DNA from: Deltaproteobacteria bacterium
GTDB taxonomy: Bacteria > Desulfobacterota > Syntrophia > Syntrophales > UBA2210
Assembly: GCA_026388515.1 (NCBI GenBank)
Contig: JAPLJO010000008.1
Coordinates: forward strand, 1 to 40,472
DNA: 40,472 bases
Direction: 5' to 3'
Shown here: positions 17,482-27,209 of the stretch, one piece after another
Numbering within the stretch: position 1 is the first letter of the stretch
Layout: the number at the start of each line of letters is the position of its first letter
Notes under the pieces: generated by a model
Databases searched by the model: none
What the model was told of the DNA's origin: nothing
What the model saw: the letters and a program-made list of their open reading frames with translations, nothing else
Made by a program: the position numbers and the translations under genes

Positions 17482-18318
17482 TTACAAAGAATGAGCCCTG
17501 AAGACAGTCCCGATACCGCTCCGTATTAATTCCTGCTCTGTCTTGACAGTGTCTTCTTCGCGTTCGAAAATCCCAAAAACTGTGGGGCCGCTCCCAGTCA
17601 TCAGCGCGCCGAGTGCCCCATGGGCGATCAAGAGGTTCTTTAACTCTGATATAACGGGGTGATGTCGTACCGACACATCCTCCAACTCATTGTAAAGACC
17701 GCGAATTACATCGAACAGTGTGAGAAACCGCGGCATATTATATTGTATCGGCACTTTTGTCAATCCCATTTTTAGATTTTCATAGACCATACGGGTGGAT
17801 ACTTCAAACCCGGGGTTTACGAGCACGTACCACAATGGAGGAAGCGGATCGGCGGGCCGTAACTCTTCACCGATACCGAAAGCCCAGGCGGTTTTCCCGC
17901 AGATGAAAAAAGGAACATCGGCACCCACCGAAGCACCGATCCGCATAAGCCCGTCAACGCCGAGGGGGGAACCGAGCATTTCATTTAATGTCACCAGGGC
18001 TGTCGCCGCATTCGAACTCCCCCCTCCCAACCCGGCGGCGATGGGTATTTTCTTGCGAATGGTTATTTCTACACCCGCCGGATTTGAGAGAGCCGCAAAA
18101 AAAGAGCGCACGGCCCTGTATACTATGTTGGTCTCGTCTTCAGGTAGGGATGAACCGGGACACTTCAGGATGATTCCGCGTTCTCTCTTTACAAAGCACA
18201 TCTCATCGCACAGGCTTATCCTCTGCATCAGGCTTGCAATGTCGTGATAACCATCCTCCCGCTTCCGAAGCACTTTCAGATAGAGGTTCACTTTTGCGGG
18301 GGATTCTCTCACTATCAC
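17482..18318 (-). CDS. ispE: 4-diphosphocytidyl-2-C-methyl-D-erythritol kinase
   Basis: The 278-residue GHMP kinase of the non-mevalonate isoprenoid pathway phosphorylates CDP-methylerythritol. Seen: the N-terminal SPAKVNLYLKV with the catalytic Lys, the ATP loop PIAAGLGGGSSNAA, the GADVPFF motif, and the C-terminal ALMTGSGPTVFGIF. The start overlaps the end of the DUF1844 gene by four bases, so translation is coupled. Confidence 0.95.
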   Translation of the reverse strand: MIVRESPAKVNLYLKVLRKREDGYHDIASLMQRISLCDEMCFVKRERGIILKCPGSSLPEDETNIVYRAVRSFFAALSNPAGVEITIRKKIPIAAGLGGGSSNAATALVTLNEMLGSPLGVDGLMRIGASVGADVPFFICGKTAWAFGIGEELRPADPLPPLWYVLVNPGFEVSTRMVYENLKMGLTKVPIQYNMPRFLTLFDVIRGLYNELEDVSVRHHPVISELKNLLIAHGALGALMTGSGPTVFGIFEREEDTVKTEQELIRSGIGTVFRAHSL

Positions 18319-18761
18319 GGCTTATCGGACTCCCTGACGAACCTCATTTTCAGATCATACAACACACCTTCCAGCAGGTTTGATTCGTCATTATCGAGGT
18401 TGCCCGTCGTCTTGGTCTTCAAGACGTCAAGAATTTCAATTGTCTGCCTGGCGGCGGGAAGGTTCCGCGTTTTTTCTCCGGAGTTCGGATCGGGGAATTC
18501 GCCAAAATGAAACAGCGCGGACGTATGGAGTGACATGACGAAGTACGCAAAGGTAATTTCGTGAAGCACATATGATTCCTCACCGCCTTCCTCTGCGGCA
18601 CCGGCGTCCTTCTGGAGACCGGTATCCTGCAGTATATGGGTGTGGTCACGCCCTCTTGCTTCTTCCGCAGCCCTGTCCTCCTCGCGTACCTCGCCGCCCT
18701 TATCAAACATCCTGCGGTCTTTTACGACGAATCCCTTGTCATCACCGTTCTTCTCGACCAT
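18315..18761 (-). CDS. DUF1844-family protein
   Basis: The 148-residue protein has a charged, poorly conserved first half and a C-terminal DUF1844 domain. The conserved parts read ITFAYFVMSLHTSALFHFG, then NLPAARQTIEILDVLKTKT with a closing helix NDESNLLEGVLYDLKMRFV. The family is frequent in deltaproteobacteria and acidobacteria and has no known function. It is coupled to ispE by an ATGA overlap. It is cytoplasmic by composition. Confidence 0.85.
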   Translation of the reverse strand: MVEKNGDDKGFVVKDRRMFDKGGEVREEDRAAEEARGRDHTHILQDTGLQKDAGAAEEGGEESYVLHEITFAYFVMSLHTSALFHFGEFPDPNSGEKTRNLPAARQTIEILDVLKTKTTGNLDNDESNLLEGVLYDLKMRFVRESDKP

Positions 18762-18795
18762 GGCAGTACCTCCTCATGCACCATTATACCTTCTC

Positions 18796-19647
18796 TCAAC
18801 CGATGATTTTCATTTCCCGCAGTCTCCGGACTCTTTCCTCAATCGGCGGATGGGTGCTGAAGAGGTTCACAAAGGATTTCGCCGACAGCGGATTGACAAT
18901 AAACATATGGGCTGTCGCCGGATTGGTATCCATAGGAATGGCCTTTGACGCGAGAGACAATTTTTCGAGGGCGCTTGCGAGCCCGTAAGGGTTACCCGCA
19001 ATTCGTGCTCCACCCTGGTCCGCCAGGTATTCACGTGACCGCGAGATGGCCATCTGAATCAACAACGCGGCAATAGGCGCAAGGACTGCCAGCAGGATAA
19101 GTCCGATTATCCCGCCGCCGTCGTCATCTTCACTGCTGCGACCGAAACCGAAAATGGCGGCCCATTTTGCCATGCTTGCGATCATCATGATGGCACCCGC
19201 AAGTGTCGCCGCGATGGACCCGACGAGAATATCCCTGTTTTTGATATGCGTGAGTTCGTGGGCCAGCACTCCCTCCAGTTCTTCCCTCCCGAGAATACGC
19301 AGTATTCCTTCCGTCACCGCCACGACTGCGTGGCGCTCGTCCCTGCCGGTTGCAAAAGCGTTCGGCGCATCTCCCGGAACAATGCACACCTTCGGCATCG
19401 GCAATCCCGCTTTCAGCGCGAGTCCTTTCACTACCGAGTAGAGCTGAGGGGCATCCTGCTCGGACACCTCTTTCGCCCTGTACATGGCGAGCACGATTTT
19501 ATCAGAAAACCAGTAACTCCCAAGATTCATCACCGTGGCGATAACAAAGGCAATGATAACACCCTGTTTTCCACCGAAAAACCCTCCCAGCAGAATCAAC
19601 AATCCTGTCAGTGCACCGAGAAGTACAACTGTTTTCACATTGTTCAT
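18796..19647 (-). CDS. htpX: membrane zinc metalloprotease HtpX
   Basis: The 283-residue M48 protease of the inner membrane degrades misfolded membrane proteins. Seen: two N-terminal membrane helices, the zinc motif HELTH (His130, Glu131, His134), a pair of later helices (about 150-210) and the third zinc ligand in [11 protein letters not shown]. The C-terminal [15 protein letters not shown] is typical. It follows clpB by 21 bases on the same strand, so the two are likely one transcript. Confidence 0.96.
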   Translation of the reverse strand: MNNVKTVVLLGALTGLLILLGGFFGGKQGVIIAFVIATVMNLGSYWFSDKIVLAMYRAKEVSEQDAPQLYSVVKGLALKAGLPMPKVCIVPGDAPNAFATGRDERHAVVAVTEGILRILGREELEGVLAHELTHIKNRDILVGSIAATLAGAIMMIASMAKWAAIFGFGRSSEDDDGGGIIGLILLAVLAPIAALLIQMAISRSREYLADQGGARIAGNPYGLASALEKLSLASKAIPMDTNPATAHMFIVNPLSAKSFVNLFSTHPPIEERVRRLREMKIIG

Positions 19648-19668
19648 CTGTTGCTTTTTCCTCCCTCT

Positions 19669-22266
19669 CTATTTCTTGTGTCGTTTTCGAAAGATGACTT
19701 TGCCGCTTTCATCACTATCGGCAACGATTCGATCCCCCTCGACGAATGCACCTTCCAGTATTTGCACCGCCAGATTATCTTCGATAATCTTCTGCAATGC
19801 TCTTTTCAGCGGCCGCGCGCCGTAGATGGGATTATAACCTGCCTCAGCTATATATTTTTTGGCCCTTTCGGTCAACTCAAGATCCATCCCTTTGTCCCTC
19901 AGTCTCCTGCCCATAAGGCCCACCTGAATATTGACGATGCTGCCGATATCCTCCGCGGAAAGGGCCCTGAAAGTAATGACATCGTCGATCCTGTTCAGGA
20001 ATTCAGGTTTGAATGTCGCCTTCAGCGCCTCCATGGTCCGCCTCTCCTGCTCCTCGGCGCTGAGCGATGTATCCTGGAGCCAGTGACTGCCTATATTGGA
20101 CGTCATGATGTTAATCGTATTCTTGAAATCCACCGTCCGCCCATGCCCGTCCGTCAGCCGCCCGTCATCGAGTATCTGCAGGAGTATATTGAATACATCA
20201 GGATGCGCCTTCTCGATTTCATCAAAGAGGAGGACCGAGTAGGGCCTCCGCCTCACCGCTTCCGTCAGATATCCCCCCTCATCGTACCCTACATATCCCG
20301 GGGGAGCGCCTATGAGACGCGCCACGGAATGTTTCTCCATATACTCGGACATGTCGATCCTGATCATGGCCTGCTCATCGTCAAACATGAACTCCGCCAG
20401 GGCCTTCGAGAGCTCGGTCTTGCCGACTCCGGTGGGGCCCATGAATATAAATGATCCGATAGGGCGATTGGGATCCTGGAGCCCGGAACGGGCGCGACGC
20501 AGCGCGTTTGAAACGATCCGGATCGCAGCCTCCTGGCCGACGACCCGCAGCGAGATCCGCTCCTCCATGTGGAGAAGCTTCTGGACGTCACTCTCCATCA
20601 TGCGCGCCACCGGAATGCCTGTCCACTTTGCCACCACTTCCGCCACATCCTCGGCATCCACTTCTTCCTTGAGTGTCTTTGTATCCTTCTGAAGGTTCTG
20701 AAGCTCCGCCAGTTTCTTCTCCAGTTCTCTGTTGAGCTGCACCAGCGTGCCGTAACGGATTTCAGCGGCCTTTGCCAGATCGCCGTCCCGCTGGGCATTC
20801 TGTGCTTCCGTTTTGAAGTGTTCTATTTTTTCCTTGATCGCCTGAATCTGCCTTATCCTTTCCTTCTCACCCGACCAGTGCAGCTTCATGGCATCACGGG
20901 ATTTCTTCAGATGTCCCAGTTCCTTCTCTATCTTCTCCAGCCGTTCCTTCGATGTGGCATCCGTTTCCTTCTTCAGCGATTCCCGTTCAATTTCGAACTG
21001 CATGATTTTCCGTTCCAGCACATCGATCTCCGCGGGCATGCTGTCAAGCTCAATCCTCAGCCGGGAGGCTGCTTCATCAATCAGGTCCACCGCTTTGTCA
21101 GGGAGAAAACGATCGCTGATGTACCTGCTGGAGAGCGTCGCGGCGGCGATAAGCGCCGCGTCCTTAATGCGCACGCCGTGGTGAACCTCGTACCGTTCCT
21201 TGAGACCCCGCAGTATGGCGATGGTATCTTCCACCGACGGTTCCCGGACCAGAATCGGCTGAAATCTCCGTTCAAGGGCGGCGTCTTTTTCGATATACTT
21301 TCTGTATTCATTCAATGTGGTGGCACCGACGCAGCGAAGCTCGCCTCTCGCCAGTGCGGGTTTCAACATGTTCGATGCATCCACGGCACCCTCTGCGGCG
21401 CCTGCACCCACCATGGTATGCAGCTCGTCGATAAACAGGATTATTTCGCCCTGTGCCGTGGTGATTTCCTTGAGGACCGCTTTCAGGCGGTCCTCAAACT
21501 CGCCGCGATACTTTGCTCCCGCCACAAGGGCGGCGATATCGAGCCCCATCACCTTCTTGTTCTTCAGACTTTCGGGAACATCACCGTTGACGATACGCTG
21601 CGCGAGTCCCTCCACAATTGCCGTTTTACCCACACCGGGTTCGCCTATAAGCACGGGATTATTCTTCGTTCTCCGCGAGAGAACCTGCATGATTCTCCGA
21701 ATCTCGTCATCTCTGCCGATCACAGGGTCAAAAAGCCCCTTGCGGGCCATTTCATTGAAATCCCTGGCAAAGCGCTTCAGCGCCTGGTACTTGTCCTCGG
21801 GATTCTGATCGGTAATGCGCTGGCCCCCCCTGATATCCACCAGCACCTTCAGGATTGCGTCCCGCGTGATACCGTACCGTGTGAGCACGCCGCCCGCCGT
21901 TCCTTCTGCGGCATCGACAATCGCGAGAAGCACGTGCTCTACGCTCACATACTCATCCTGAAGGCGGGAAGCCTCCGAAAAAGCTTTGTCGATAACACCT
22001 TTCAGGCGCGTTGAGATATAACGCTCCGCCGCACCACCGCCCGAAACGGAAGGTATTTTCCCGAGTTCCTTCAGAATATCCTTCTCAATCCGGGAGGAAT
22101 CAACTCCACATTTTTTAAGAATCTCGGGAACGATCCCCTCGGGCTGACGGATGAGCGCCGCAAGAAGATGTTCCGCCTCTATCGACTGATGACCACGGTC
22201 ACCTGCAATGGATTCAGCATCCTTGAATGCTTCCTGAAACTTGAGTGTGAATTTATCGAATCTCAT
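19669..22266 (-). CDS. clpB: ATP-dependent disaggregase ClpB
   Basis: The 865-residue AAA+ chaperone pulls proteins out of aggregates together with DnaK. In order: the N domain with two Clp repeats (about 1-145), AAA-1 with Walker A GEPGVGKT (208-215), the coiled-coil middle domain (about 405-520) that contacts DnaK, and AAA-2 with Walker A GPTGVGKT near 610 and the sensor region FLNRIDDVI. The middle domain separates it from ClpA and ClpC. The 5' flank (22267-22460) has a TATAAT (minus strand, near 22337) without a good -35. I see no clear sigma-32 or CIRCE element. Confidence 0.97.
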   Translation of the reverse strand: MRFDKFTLKFQEAFKDAESIAGDRGHQSIEAEHLLAALIRQPEGIVPEILKKCGVDSSRIEKDILKELGKIPSVSGGGAAERYISTRLKGVIDKAFSEASRLQDEYVSVEHVLLAIVDAAEGTAGGVLTRYGITRDAILKVLVDIRGGQRITDQNPEDKYQALKRFARDFNEMARKGLFDPVIGRDDEIRRIMQVLSRRTKNNPVLIGEPGVGKTAIVEGLAQRIVNGDVPESLKNKKVMGLDIAALVAGAKYRGEFEDRLKAVLKEITTAQGEIILFIDELHTMVGAGAAEGAVDASNMLKPALARGELRCVGATTLNEYRKYIEKDAALERRFQPILVREPSVEDTIAILRGLKERYEVHHGVRIKDAALIAAATLSSRYISDRFLPDKAVDLIDEAASRLRIELDSMPAEIDVLERKIMQFEIERESLKKETDATSKERLEKIEKELGHLKKSRDAMKLHWSGEKERIRQIQAIKEKIEHFKTEAQNAQRDGDLAKAAEIRYGTLVQLNRELEKKLAELQNLQKDTKTLKEEVDAEDVAEVVAKWTGIPVARMMESDVQKLLHMEERISLRVVGQEAAIRIVSNALRRARSGLQDPNRPIGSFIFMGPTGVGKTELSKALAEFMFDDEQAMIRIDMSEYMEKHSVARLIGAPPGYVGYDEGGYLTEAVRRRPYSVLLFDEIEKAHPDVFNILLQILDDGRLTDGHGRTVDFKNTINIMTSNIGSHWLQDTSLSAEEQERRTMEALKATFKPEFLNRIDDVITFRALSAEDIGSIVNIQVGLMGRRLRDKGMDLELTERAKKYIAEAGYNPIYGARPLKRALQKIIEDNLAVQILEGAFVEGDRIVADSDESGKVIFRKRHKK

Positions 22267-22460
22267 AGCTGCTCCTTATAACAAAGCGCCATGCCTGCAA
22301 CGGGCGAGTTGCCGTGACCCGTTTCCCGGGATATTATATGACTTCCACCGCAACTTCCGCCGTGAACATGACGCACTATTTTACTTGTAACCGGCGGCGC
22401 GGCAACGGCCTTTCCACGATATAAAAACTGTTCCTTCAGACTTTCTTACGAGACCGTTCT

Positions 22461-23324
22461 TCACGCCTTTTCTATATCGACGAATATCCTCCCTTTCTTG
22501 AATATACGCACCGTTCCGGTCGACTCGGAAACGACAATGGCAATGGCATCGGTCACGCTGGTTATCCCGGCGGCGGCTATATGCCTGCTCCCCAGCCCCT
22601 GGGGAAACTCCTTGCTTTCAAGCGCCGCGCTCAAGTGACATCCCGCCGTCACAAGCACGCCGTCATGACGAATCACGAACGCACCGTCAAGCGCTGAAAA
22701 TTCCTTGATCGTTTCGCGGAGGTTTCTATCAAGAATATTGCGTTCCTCTTCCTTGTAACCCATGAAGGGATTCATTATCATCTGCCGGGAAAGCTGGAGC
22801 ACCCGGTCGTGGTCGCCGATGACAAAAATGGTCCCCACCTGGCGGCCTTCACGCCCCTGGGCGCCCAGTTCGAGGGCGATATTGAGTACCGTCTCAAAGA
22901 CCTCCGGGCGTATACCCTCAAATATGTCTGAAATATTTTCGGATGTTAGAAGCTCAAATTCCTTGCCCACATCGATGATAAACATGCTGTCGATGTAACC
23001 GAATCTGGGAACGCCGGTTAAACACACCAGCTTATCGCCTTTTGCAAAGAGTCCTGTGGCAATACCCTTGGTGATGGCAATTTTCAGCTGGCTCAAACGG
23101 GTAAGATCCACATCGGGGATATTGATCACCTTTCGCGTCGATTTCATTTCGCGGGGCACGTCGTTCTCCCCCCGTGTGATCACGATGGTCTCGTGAAGAG
23201 ATTCGCCTTTGTTCGGCAGCGTGATTTCCGGCGCCACTTCTCCGTAAAAGAGAATCGCCTTTGCATTGATTTCAGCTGCCAGCCGGGACGCAAACTCCAT
23301 CATCATTTGGTTGACCGTTTTCAC
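22461..23324 (-). CDS. DacZ-type diadenylate cyclase (DisA_N/DAC domain)
   Basis: The 287-residue protein has an N-terminal part (about 1-160) resembling the pyruvate-kinase C-terminal fold found before the cyclase domain in archaeal DacZ, then a DAC domain that makes c-di-AMP from two ATP. The catalytic DGA is at 213-215. The second motif, usually GTRHR, reads GSRHI (Arg247, His248, Ile249), so the last Arg of RHR is replaced. The following VTDAIAIVVSESTG is typical of DAC domains. No membrane segment is seen, so it is cytoplasmic. The GTG at 23324 is chosen because an AAGGAG lies seven bases upstream; an ATG at 23348 lacks one. It has its own promoter. Confidence 0.8.
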   Translation of the reverse strand: MKTVNQMMMEFASRLAAEINAKAILFYGEVAPEITLPNKGESLHETIVITRGENDVPREMKSTRKVINIPDVDLTRLSQLKIAITKGIATGLFAKGDKLVCLTGVPRFGYIDSMFIIDVGKEFELLTSENISDIFEGIRPEVFETVLNIALELGAQGREGRQVGTIFVIGDHDRVLQLSRQMIMNPFMGYKEEERNILDRNLRETIKEFSALDGAFVIRHDGVLVTAGCHLSAALESKEFPQGLGSRHIAAAGITSVTDAIAIVVSESTGTVRIFKKGRIFVDIEKA

Positions 23325-23392
23325 CCTGTCTCTCCTTCCGGAATCCATCGCACCTGTTTCCCGTGTTGTCTTTAATTGTTGATTTGCTTGGT

Positions 23393-23421
23393 AAGCTAAC
23401 CACGATGCTTTTATATGTCAA
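23393..23421 (-). promoter_or_regulatory. sigma-70 promoter of the diadenylate cyclase gene
   Basis: Minus strand TTGACA (23421-23416), 17 bases, TAGCTT (23398-23393). It is back to back with the rpoH promoter at 23454. Confidence 0.55.
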
Positions 23422-23453
23422 ACTATGGAAATACCGTGATTATATAAAAAATC

Positions 23454-23482
23454 TTGACTGTCAGGTCCCATGAGTTTATTCT
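23454..23482 (+). promoter_or_regulatory. sigma-70 promoter of rpoH
   Basis: TTGACT (23454-23459), 17 bases, TATTCT (23477-23482). The predicted transcript begins near 23489, about 22 bases before the ATG at 23511. This rules out the in-frame TTG at 23454 as the start codon. Confidence 0.6.
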
Positions 23483-23510
23483 TACACCCCTAAAATCAGG
23501 ACCAGTGAAA

Positions 23511-24374
23511 ATGAAACTACCGGCTGTCACGGACATACTTGACCTTTATATCGCGGAAATCAACCGTTTCCCCATCCTTACGCCGGATGAAGAATTCAGG
23601 CTTGCCGTTCGTTTCAAGAAGTTCAACGACATGGAAGCAGCGGAGAAACTGGTGACTTCGAATCTCCGCTTTGTGGTCAAAATCGCCCACGAATACAAGA
23701 ATTACGGCGTCAAGCTGATTGACCTCATCCAGGAAGGCAATATCGGCCTGATGCACGCCGTCAAGAAATTCGACCCCTACAGGGGCTACCGGTTGATCTC
23801 CTACGCGGTCTGGTGGATACGAGCCTACATCCAGAATTTTATAATGAAATCCTGGAGCATCGTCAAAATAGGCACCACTCAGGCCCAGCGGAAATTATTC
23901 TTCAAACTTAACCAGGCCAAGAAAGAACTTAAAACGCTCTCCGAGAAAAACCCCGAATTCTCGGAAATCGCGCAGCTCCTCAACGTGAAGGAGCACGAAA
24001 TAGAAGAAATGGATCAGAGAATCAGCGGCCGCGATGTATCGCTGGATGCCACGATAAACGATGACGGGGAATCCACCTTTATCGACCAGCTCGTCGATGA
24101 CGGACACAGCCAGGAAGAGGCTCTCATCAAGAAAGAAGAGACGACGCTGGTCAAAAAGAACATCGCCGGCGCGCTGGAAAAGCTGAGTGAGAGGGAAAGT
24201 TACATTGTGCAGCACCGGACCATGTCTGACGAACCAGTCACACTCCAGGAAATCGGCGACAAGTTTCACATCACCCGCGAACGTGCCCGCCAGATTGAAC
24301 AGGAAGCACTGCGCAAACTCCGGACCGCCCTCCCCTATCTCGGCTCAGAACCTGAACTGCTGTCCGGTCAATAG
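23511..24374 (+). CDS. rpoH: heat-shock sigma factor RpoH (sigma-32)
   Basis: The 287-residue sigma-70-family factor has region 2 (EKLVTSNLRFVVKIAHEYKN, DLIQEGNIGLMHAVKKFDP, ISYAVWWIRAYIQ) and region 4 (TLQEIGDKFHITRERARQIEQ). The RpoH box, QRKLFFKL at residues 126-133, distinguishes it from RpoD and RpoS. It directs RNA polymerase to chaperone and protease promoters. clpB and htpX, two classical members of its regulon, lie just beyond the divergent cyclase gene. Its last 7 bases overlap the 3' end of the convergent dnaB gene, leaving no room for a terminator between them. Confidence 0.95.
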   Translation: MKLPAVTDILDLYIAEINRFPILTPDEEFRLAVRFKKFNDMEAAEKLVTSNLRFVVKIAHEYKNYGVKLIDLIQEGNIGLMHAVKKFDPYRGYRLISYAVWWIRAYIQNFIMKSWSIVKIGTTQAQRKLFFKLNQAKKELKTLSEKNPEFSEIAQLLNVKEHEIEEMDQRISGRDVSLDATINDDGESTFIDQLVDDGHSQEEALIKKEETTLVKKNIAGALEKLSERESYIVQHRTMSDEPVTLQEIGDKFHITRERARQIEQEALRKLRTALPYLGSEPELLSGQ

Positions 24375-25723
24375 TCTTCGTATCCCATCGCGAGATTCTC
24401 AAATCGCGTATACTCTTTCAGAAATGCCAGGCTTACGATACCCGTCGGTCCGTTTCTCTGTTTTCCTATGATGACTTCCGCTTTTCCCCGGTCGGGATTG
24501 TCCTCAGACTTGTTATACACCTCATCCCGATAGATGAATATGATCACGTCGGCGTCCTGTTCGATGGCCCCCGATTCCCTGAGATCAGCGAGCTGGGGGC
24601 GCCTGTCCGCCCGGCTTTCCACCTGCCGGTTGAGCTGCGAAAGGGCGATCACGGGAATATTGAGTTCTTTGGCAAGTGCCTTCAGTGAACGGCTTATCTC
24701 TGATATTTCCTGCTCTCTTGATACCGAAGTATCGCGCCCCCGCATCAACTGAAGATAATCGAGCACCACAAGACCGAGTCCCTTCTCTGCTTTCAGTCTC
24801 CGCGCTTTCGCCTTCATTTCGAGCACCGAAATCGCGGGTGTATCATCAATGTACATGGAGGCGTCCGATAATTTACCCGCGGCGGTGGTGAGCTTGGGCC
24901 AGTCAAGCTCACCCAGGAGCCCTTTTCTCATACGCTGCGAATCAACCCTCGCTTCCGACGACATCATGCGGAACGCGAGCTGTTCTTTTGACATTTCCAG
25001 AGAAAATATCGCCACCGGGACATTGTGTTCCGTCGCCGCATTGATGGCAATGTTGATGGCAAGGGCGGTCTTGCCCATGCTGGGCCTGCCGGCCACCACA
25101 ATGAGCTCGGCGTTTTGAAGACCCGACGTGAGTTCGTCAATCTTCGTAAATCCGGTGGGTATTCCAGTAATGAGAAGCTTCTTATCGTAGAGGTCTTCGA
25201 TGACTTTGAAGCTGTCCCTGATGATATCCTTCATGGAAAAAAAGGCGGGCCTGACCCTCTTTTCGGAAATTTGAAATATCGTGTGTTCCGATTCATCGAG
25301 GACCGTCTCGATATCCGCGTCGGATTCGTAGCTCCTGTTCAGTATTTCTGTAGCGGCGCCGATCAGTTTCCGGAGAATTGCTTTCTCTTTTACAATTTTT
25401 GAATAATAGGAAATATTGGCCGCCGAGGGAACACTGTCGACGAGCGCGGCAAGATATGCCTCACCGCCGAGGCTTTCGATCTGTTTCCTGTCGCGAAGCA
25501 GGTTGCTGAGTGTGATGAGATCGCTGGGTTCGCTGCGCTCCGCGAGACTGAGAATCGCCGAATATATTTTCCGGTGGGCGTCACTGTAGAAATCATTCGC
25601 ATCGAGAAGCTCCATCACCGCATGAAGTGCGTTGTTATCCAGAAGAATGCCGCCCAGTACGGATTGCTCGGCCCCGAGATTCTGGGGTGGAACTTTATGA
25701 AGGGAGTAATCTATAGTATTCAT
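24368..25723 (-). CDS. dnaB: replicative DNA helicase DnaB
   Basis: The 451-residue RecA-fold hexameric helicase unwinds DNA at the replication fork. Seen: the N-terminal DnaG-binding domain (PPQNLGAEQSVLGGIL), Walker A AGRPSMGKTALA, Walker B LVVLDYLQLM, the SQLNRQVESR loop and DLRESGAIEQDAD. No intein is present. The ATG at 25723 shares a base with the rplI stop (TGATG), so the two are coupled. It is the last gene of the rpsF-rpsR-DUF2232-rplI-dnaB cluster. Confidence 0.97.
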   Translation of the reverse strand: MNTIDYSLHKVPPQNLGAEQSVLGGILLDNNALHAVMELLDANDFYSDAHRKIYSAILSLAERSEPSDLITLSNLLRDRKQIESLGGEAYLAALVDSVPSAANISYYSKIVKEKAILRKLIGAATEILNRSYESDADIETVLDESEHTIFQISEKRVRPAFFSMKDIIRDSFKVIEDLYDKKLLITGIPTGFTKIDELTSGLQNAELIVVAGRPSMGKTALAINIAINAATEHNVPVAIFSLEMSKEQLAFRMMSSEARVDSQRMRKGLLGELDWPKLTTAAGKLSDASMYIDDTPAISVLEMKAKARRLKAEKGLGLVVLDYLQLMRGRDTSVSREQEISEISRSLKALAKELNIPVIALSQLNRQVESRADRRPQLADLRESGAIEQDADVIIFIYRDEVYNKSEDNPDRGKAEVIIGKQRNGPTGIVSLAFLKEYTRFENLAMGYEDY

Positions 25724-26178
25724 CAAATAACATCCTCTTCACCGGTGACAATAACACTCACTTCCGAAAACACTTCAGGATGAAGTTTTATCTTTACGCG
25801 GAATTCACCAAGGGATCGTATCGGCTCTTCCATCATAATGTTCCTGCGGTTCACTTCAACCCCCCGTGCGGCAAGGGCTTTCTCGATATCCTTCGATGTC
25901 ACCGAACCGAATAATTTGTCCTGTTCTCCCACCTTCATCGGGATGGTCACCGAGACCGCCTTCAGTTTTTCGCTGAGGGTTTTTGCCTGTTCCCTCTGCC
26001 TCTCCAGCTTCTTCTCTATCAATTTCCTTTCATGTTCGAGCACTTTCACGTTCTTGTTGCTCGCTTCAATGCAAAGTCCTTTTGGAATAAGGAAGTTTCT
26101 CGCGTAGCCGTCGGATACCGACACCGTATCACCCATTTTCCCGAGAGATTCCACATCTTCCTTTAGAATAACTTTCAT
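25723..26178 (-). CDS. rplI: 50S ribosomal protein L9
   Basis: The 151-residue protein has the L9 N-terminal motif MKVILKEDVESLGKMGD followed by GYARNFLIPKG, which binds 23S rRNA. A long connecting helix rich in Lys/Glu and the C-terminal domain (GSVTSKDIEKAL) follow. The length is standard. The ATG follows GAGGAGG by six bases. An inverted repeat lies just upstream at 26194-26209. Confidence 0.97.
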   Translation of the reverse strand: MKVILKEDVESLGKMGDTVSVSDGYARNFLIPKGLCIEASNKNVKVLEHERKLIEKKLERQREQAKTLSEKLKAVSVTIPMKVGEQDKLFGSVTSKDIEKALAARGVEVNRRNIMMEEPIRSLGEFRVKIKLHPEVFSEVSVIVTGEEDVI

Positions 26179-26193
26179 GCCGTACCTCCTCGT

Positions 26194-26209
26194 CGTTCAC
26201 GTGTGAACG
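26194..26209. repeat. inverted repeat upstream of rplI
   Basis: CGTTCAC (26194-26200) and GTGAACG (26203-26209) are 7-base inverted copies with two bases between. As RNA on the minus strand it can form a 6-pair hairpin with a CACG loop immediately upstream of the rplI ribosome binding site. Confidence 0.4.
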
Positions 26210-26264
26210 CGGTTAGTGTATGATTCCCCTTCGTACAAAGCAAGCCAAAATGCTCCACGGCCCG

Positions 26265-27209
26265 TCACCCGCCCGGCGTGGCACCGTTCACTCTCTGTAA
26301 TTTTCTGAAATCAATCCATATATCGGCGACGCCGACGACAATGACGGCAAAAAGAAAGATCGCTTGGATGAATATGAGAATATATGCCGGCAGCCTGAGG
26401 TACATGGGAACGCCCCTGTTCTCGAAATAGTAGCTTATAATCGCCATCCCCTGAAGCAAGTAGAGAAAGAGCGAAAGTATAAGCATATTGAGACCGGGCA
26501 CCCGTACCGACGGAAGAGGAATCAGGATCAGAATGCCCGATGCGATGGCGAACCATATCACTCTGTCATCTATTTTCCATCGCGAGAGGTCGCCCAGATC
26601 GGGAAAGGTCACCCGTGTCGCTTTACAGAGCATTTTCCCCGCGAGAATATTCAGCCACGCGAGGAAGCAGGTCCCTGCGGCTACCAGTGAAGGCGCCAGC
26701 TGCATCATCATTGAGGCCACCCAGGATGCATTGCTCTTCAGGAACTCCACCTGCTCGGGACCGGCACCGGTCGTTGAATAGGCATCAATGCTTTCCTGAA
26801 CTGCACTCGCCATGTATGTTTCGACGAGGCCGAACGGAGTGCGCCCTGAGACGAGGGAGTGCGCCGTCACGAGCATCGCACCCAGCATCACGAGACTCGC
26901 CGCCGAATACACCACTGTCTTTTCGATGGTATGAAGACGCACAATCATTGCCGGGAGAATAAGACCGAAGGCCCCCAGGAGATACAGCATGTATATATTC
27001 CCGCCGGCTTCAAGGTGGGAGAGGACGGCGAATGCAACAGCGAGGGACACGAGAAAGATTCCCATCGCTTTTGTGTCACCGCATTTCATGTAAAAGTAGA
27101 AGAGGGGCAGCGGGACAAGAACTATCGCCACCGCATTTATGACGGGAACGATCGACACGGTGATGAAGAGCACCGAGGTAAGTAAAACCGCCGATATGAA
27201 CTCGTTGAT
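26265..27209 (-). CDS. DUF2232 integral membrane protein
   Basis: The roughly 314-residue protein has about eight hydrophobic segments, including LVPLPLFYFYMKCG near the start, a conserved feature of DUF2232. The family is found in the rpsR-rplI interval of many bacteria and has no settled function. The start is unusual. A strong AGGGGAGG lies seven bases before an ATC codon at 27209-27207, and reading from it gives an N-terminus like that of family members (x-NEF then a hydrophobic helix). The first canonical start is GTG 27173, which has no ribosome binding site and would cut into the first helix. I place the start at ATC 27209 with moderate confidence. Confidence 0.75.
   Translation of the reverse strand: MNEFISAVLLTSVLFITVSIVPVINAVAIVLVPLPLFYFYMKCGDTKAMGIFLVSLAVAFAVLSHLEAGGNIYMLYLLGAFGLILPAMIVRLHTIEKTVVYSAASLVMLGAMLVTAHSLVSGRTPFGLVETYMASAVQESIDAYSTTGAGPEQVEFLKSNASWVASMMMQLAPSLVAAGTCFLAWLNILAGKMLCKATRVTFPDLGDLSRWKIDDRVIWFAIASGILILIPLPSVRVPGLNMLILSLFLYLLQGMAIISYYFENRGVPMYLRLPAYILIFIQAIFLFAVIVVGVADIWIDFRKLQRVNGATPGG

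Noticed and set aside
19246-22014. Long plus-strand open frames (402 and 481 codons) opposite htpX and clpB
   Set aside because: They lie antisense to two well-conserved genes and encode no recognisable domain; long antisense frames are expected at this GC content.
22267-22460. Sigma-32 promoter or CIRCE operator upstream of clpB
   Set aside because: No CTTGAA / CCCCAT pair at proper distance and no TTAGCACTC-N9-GAGTGCTAA were found; only a TATAAT without a partner.
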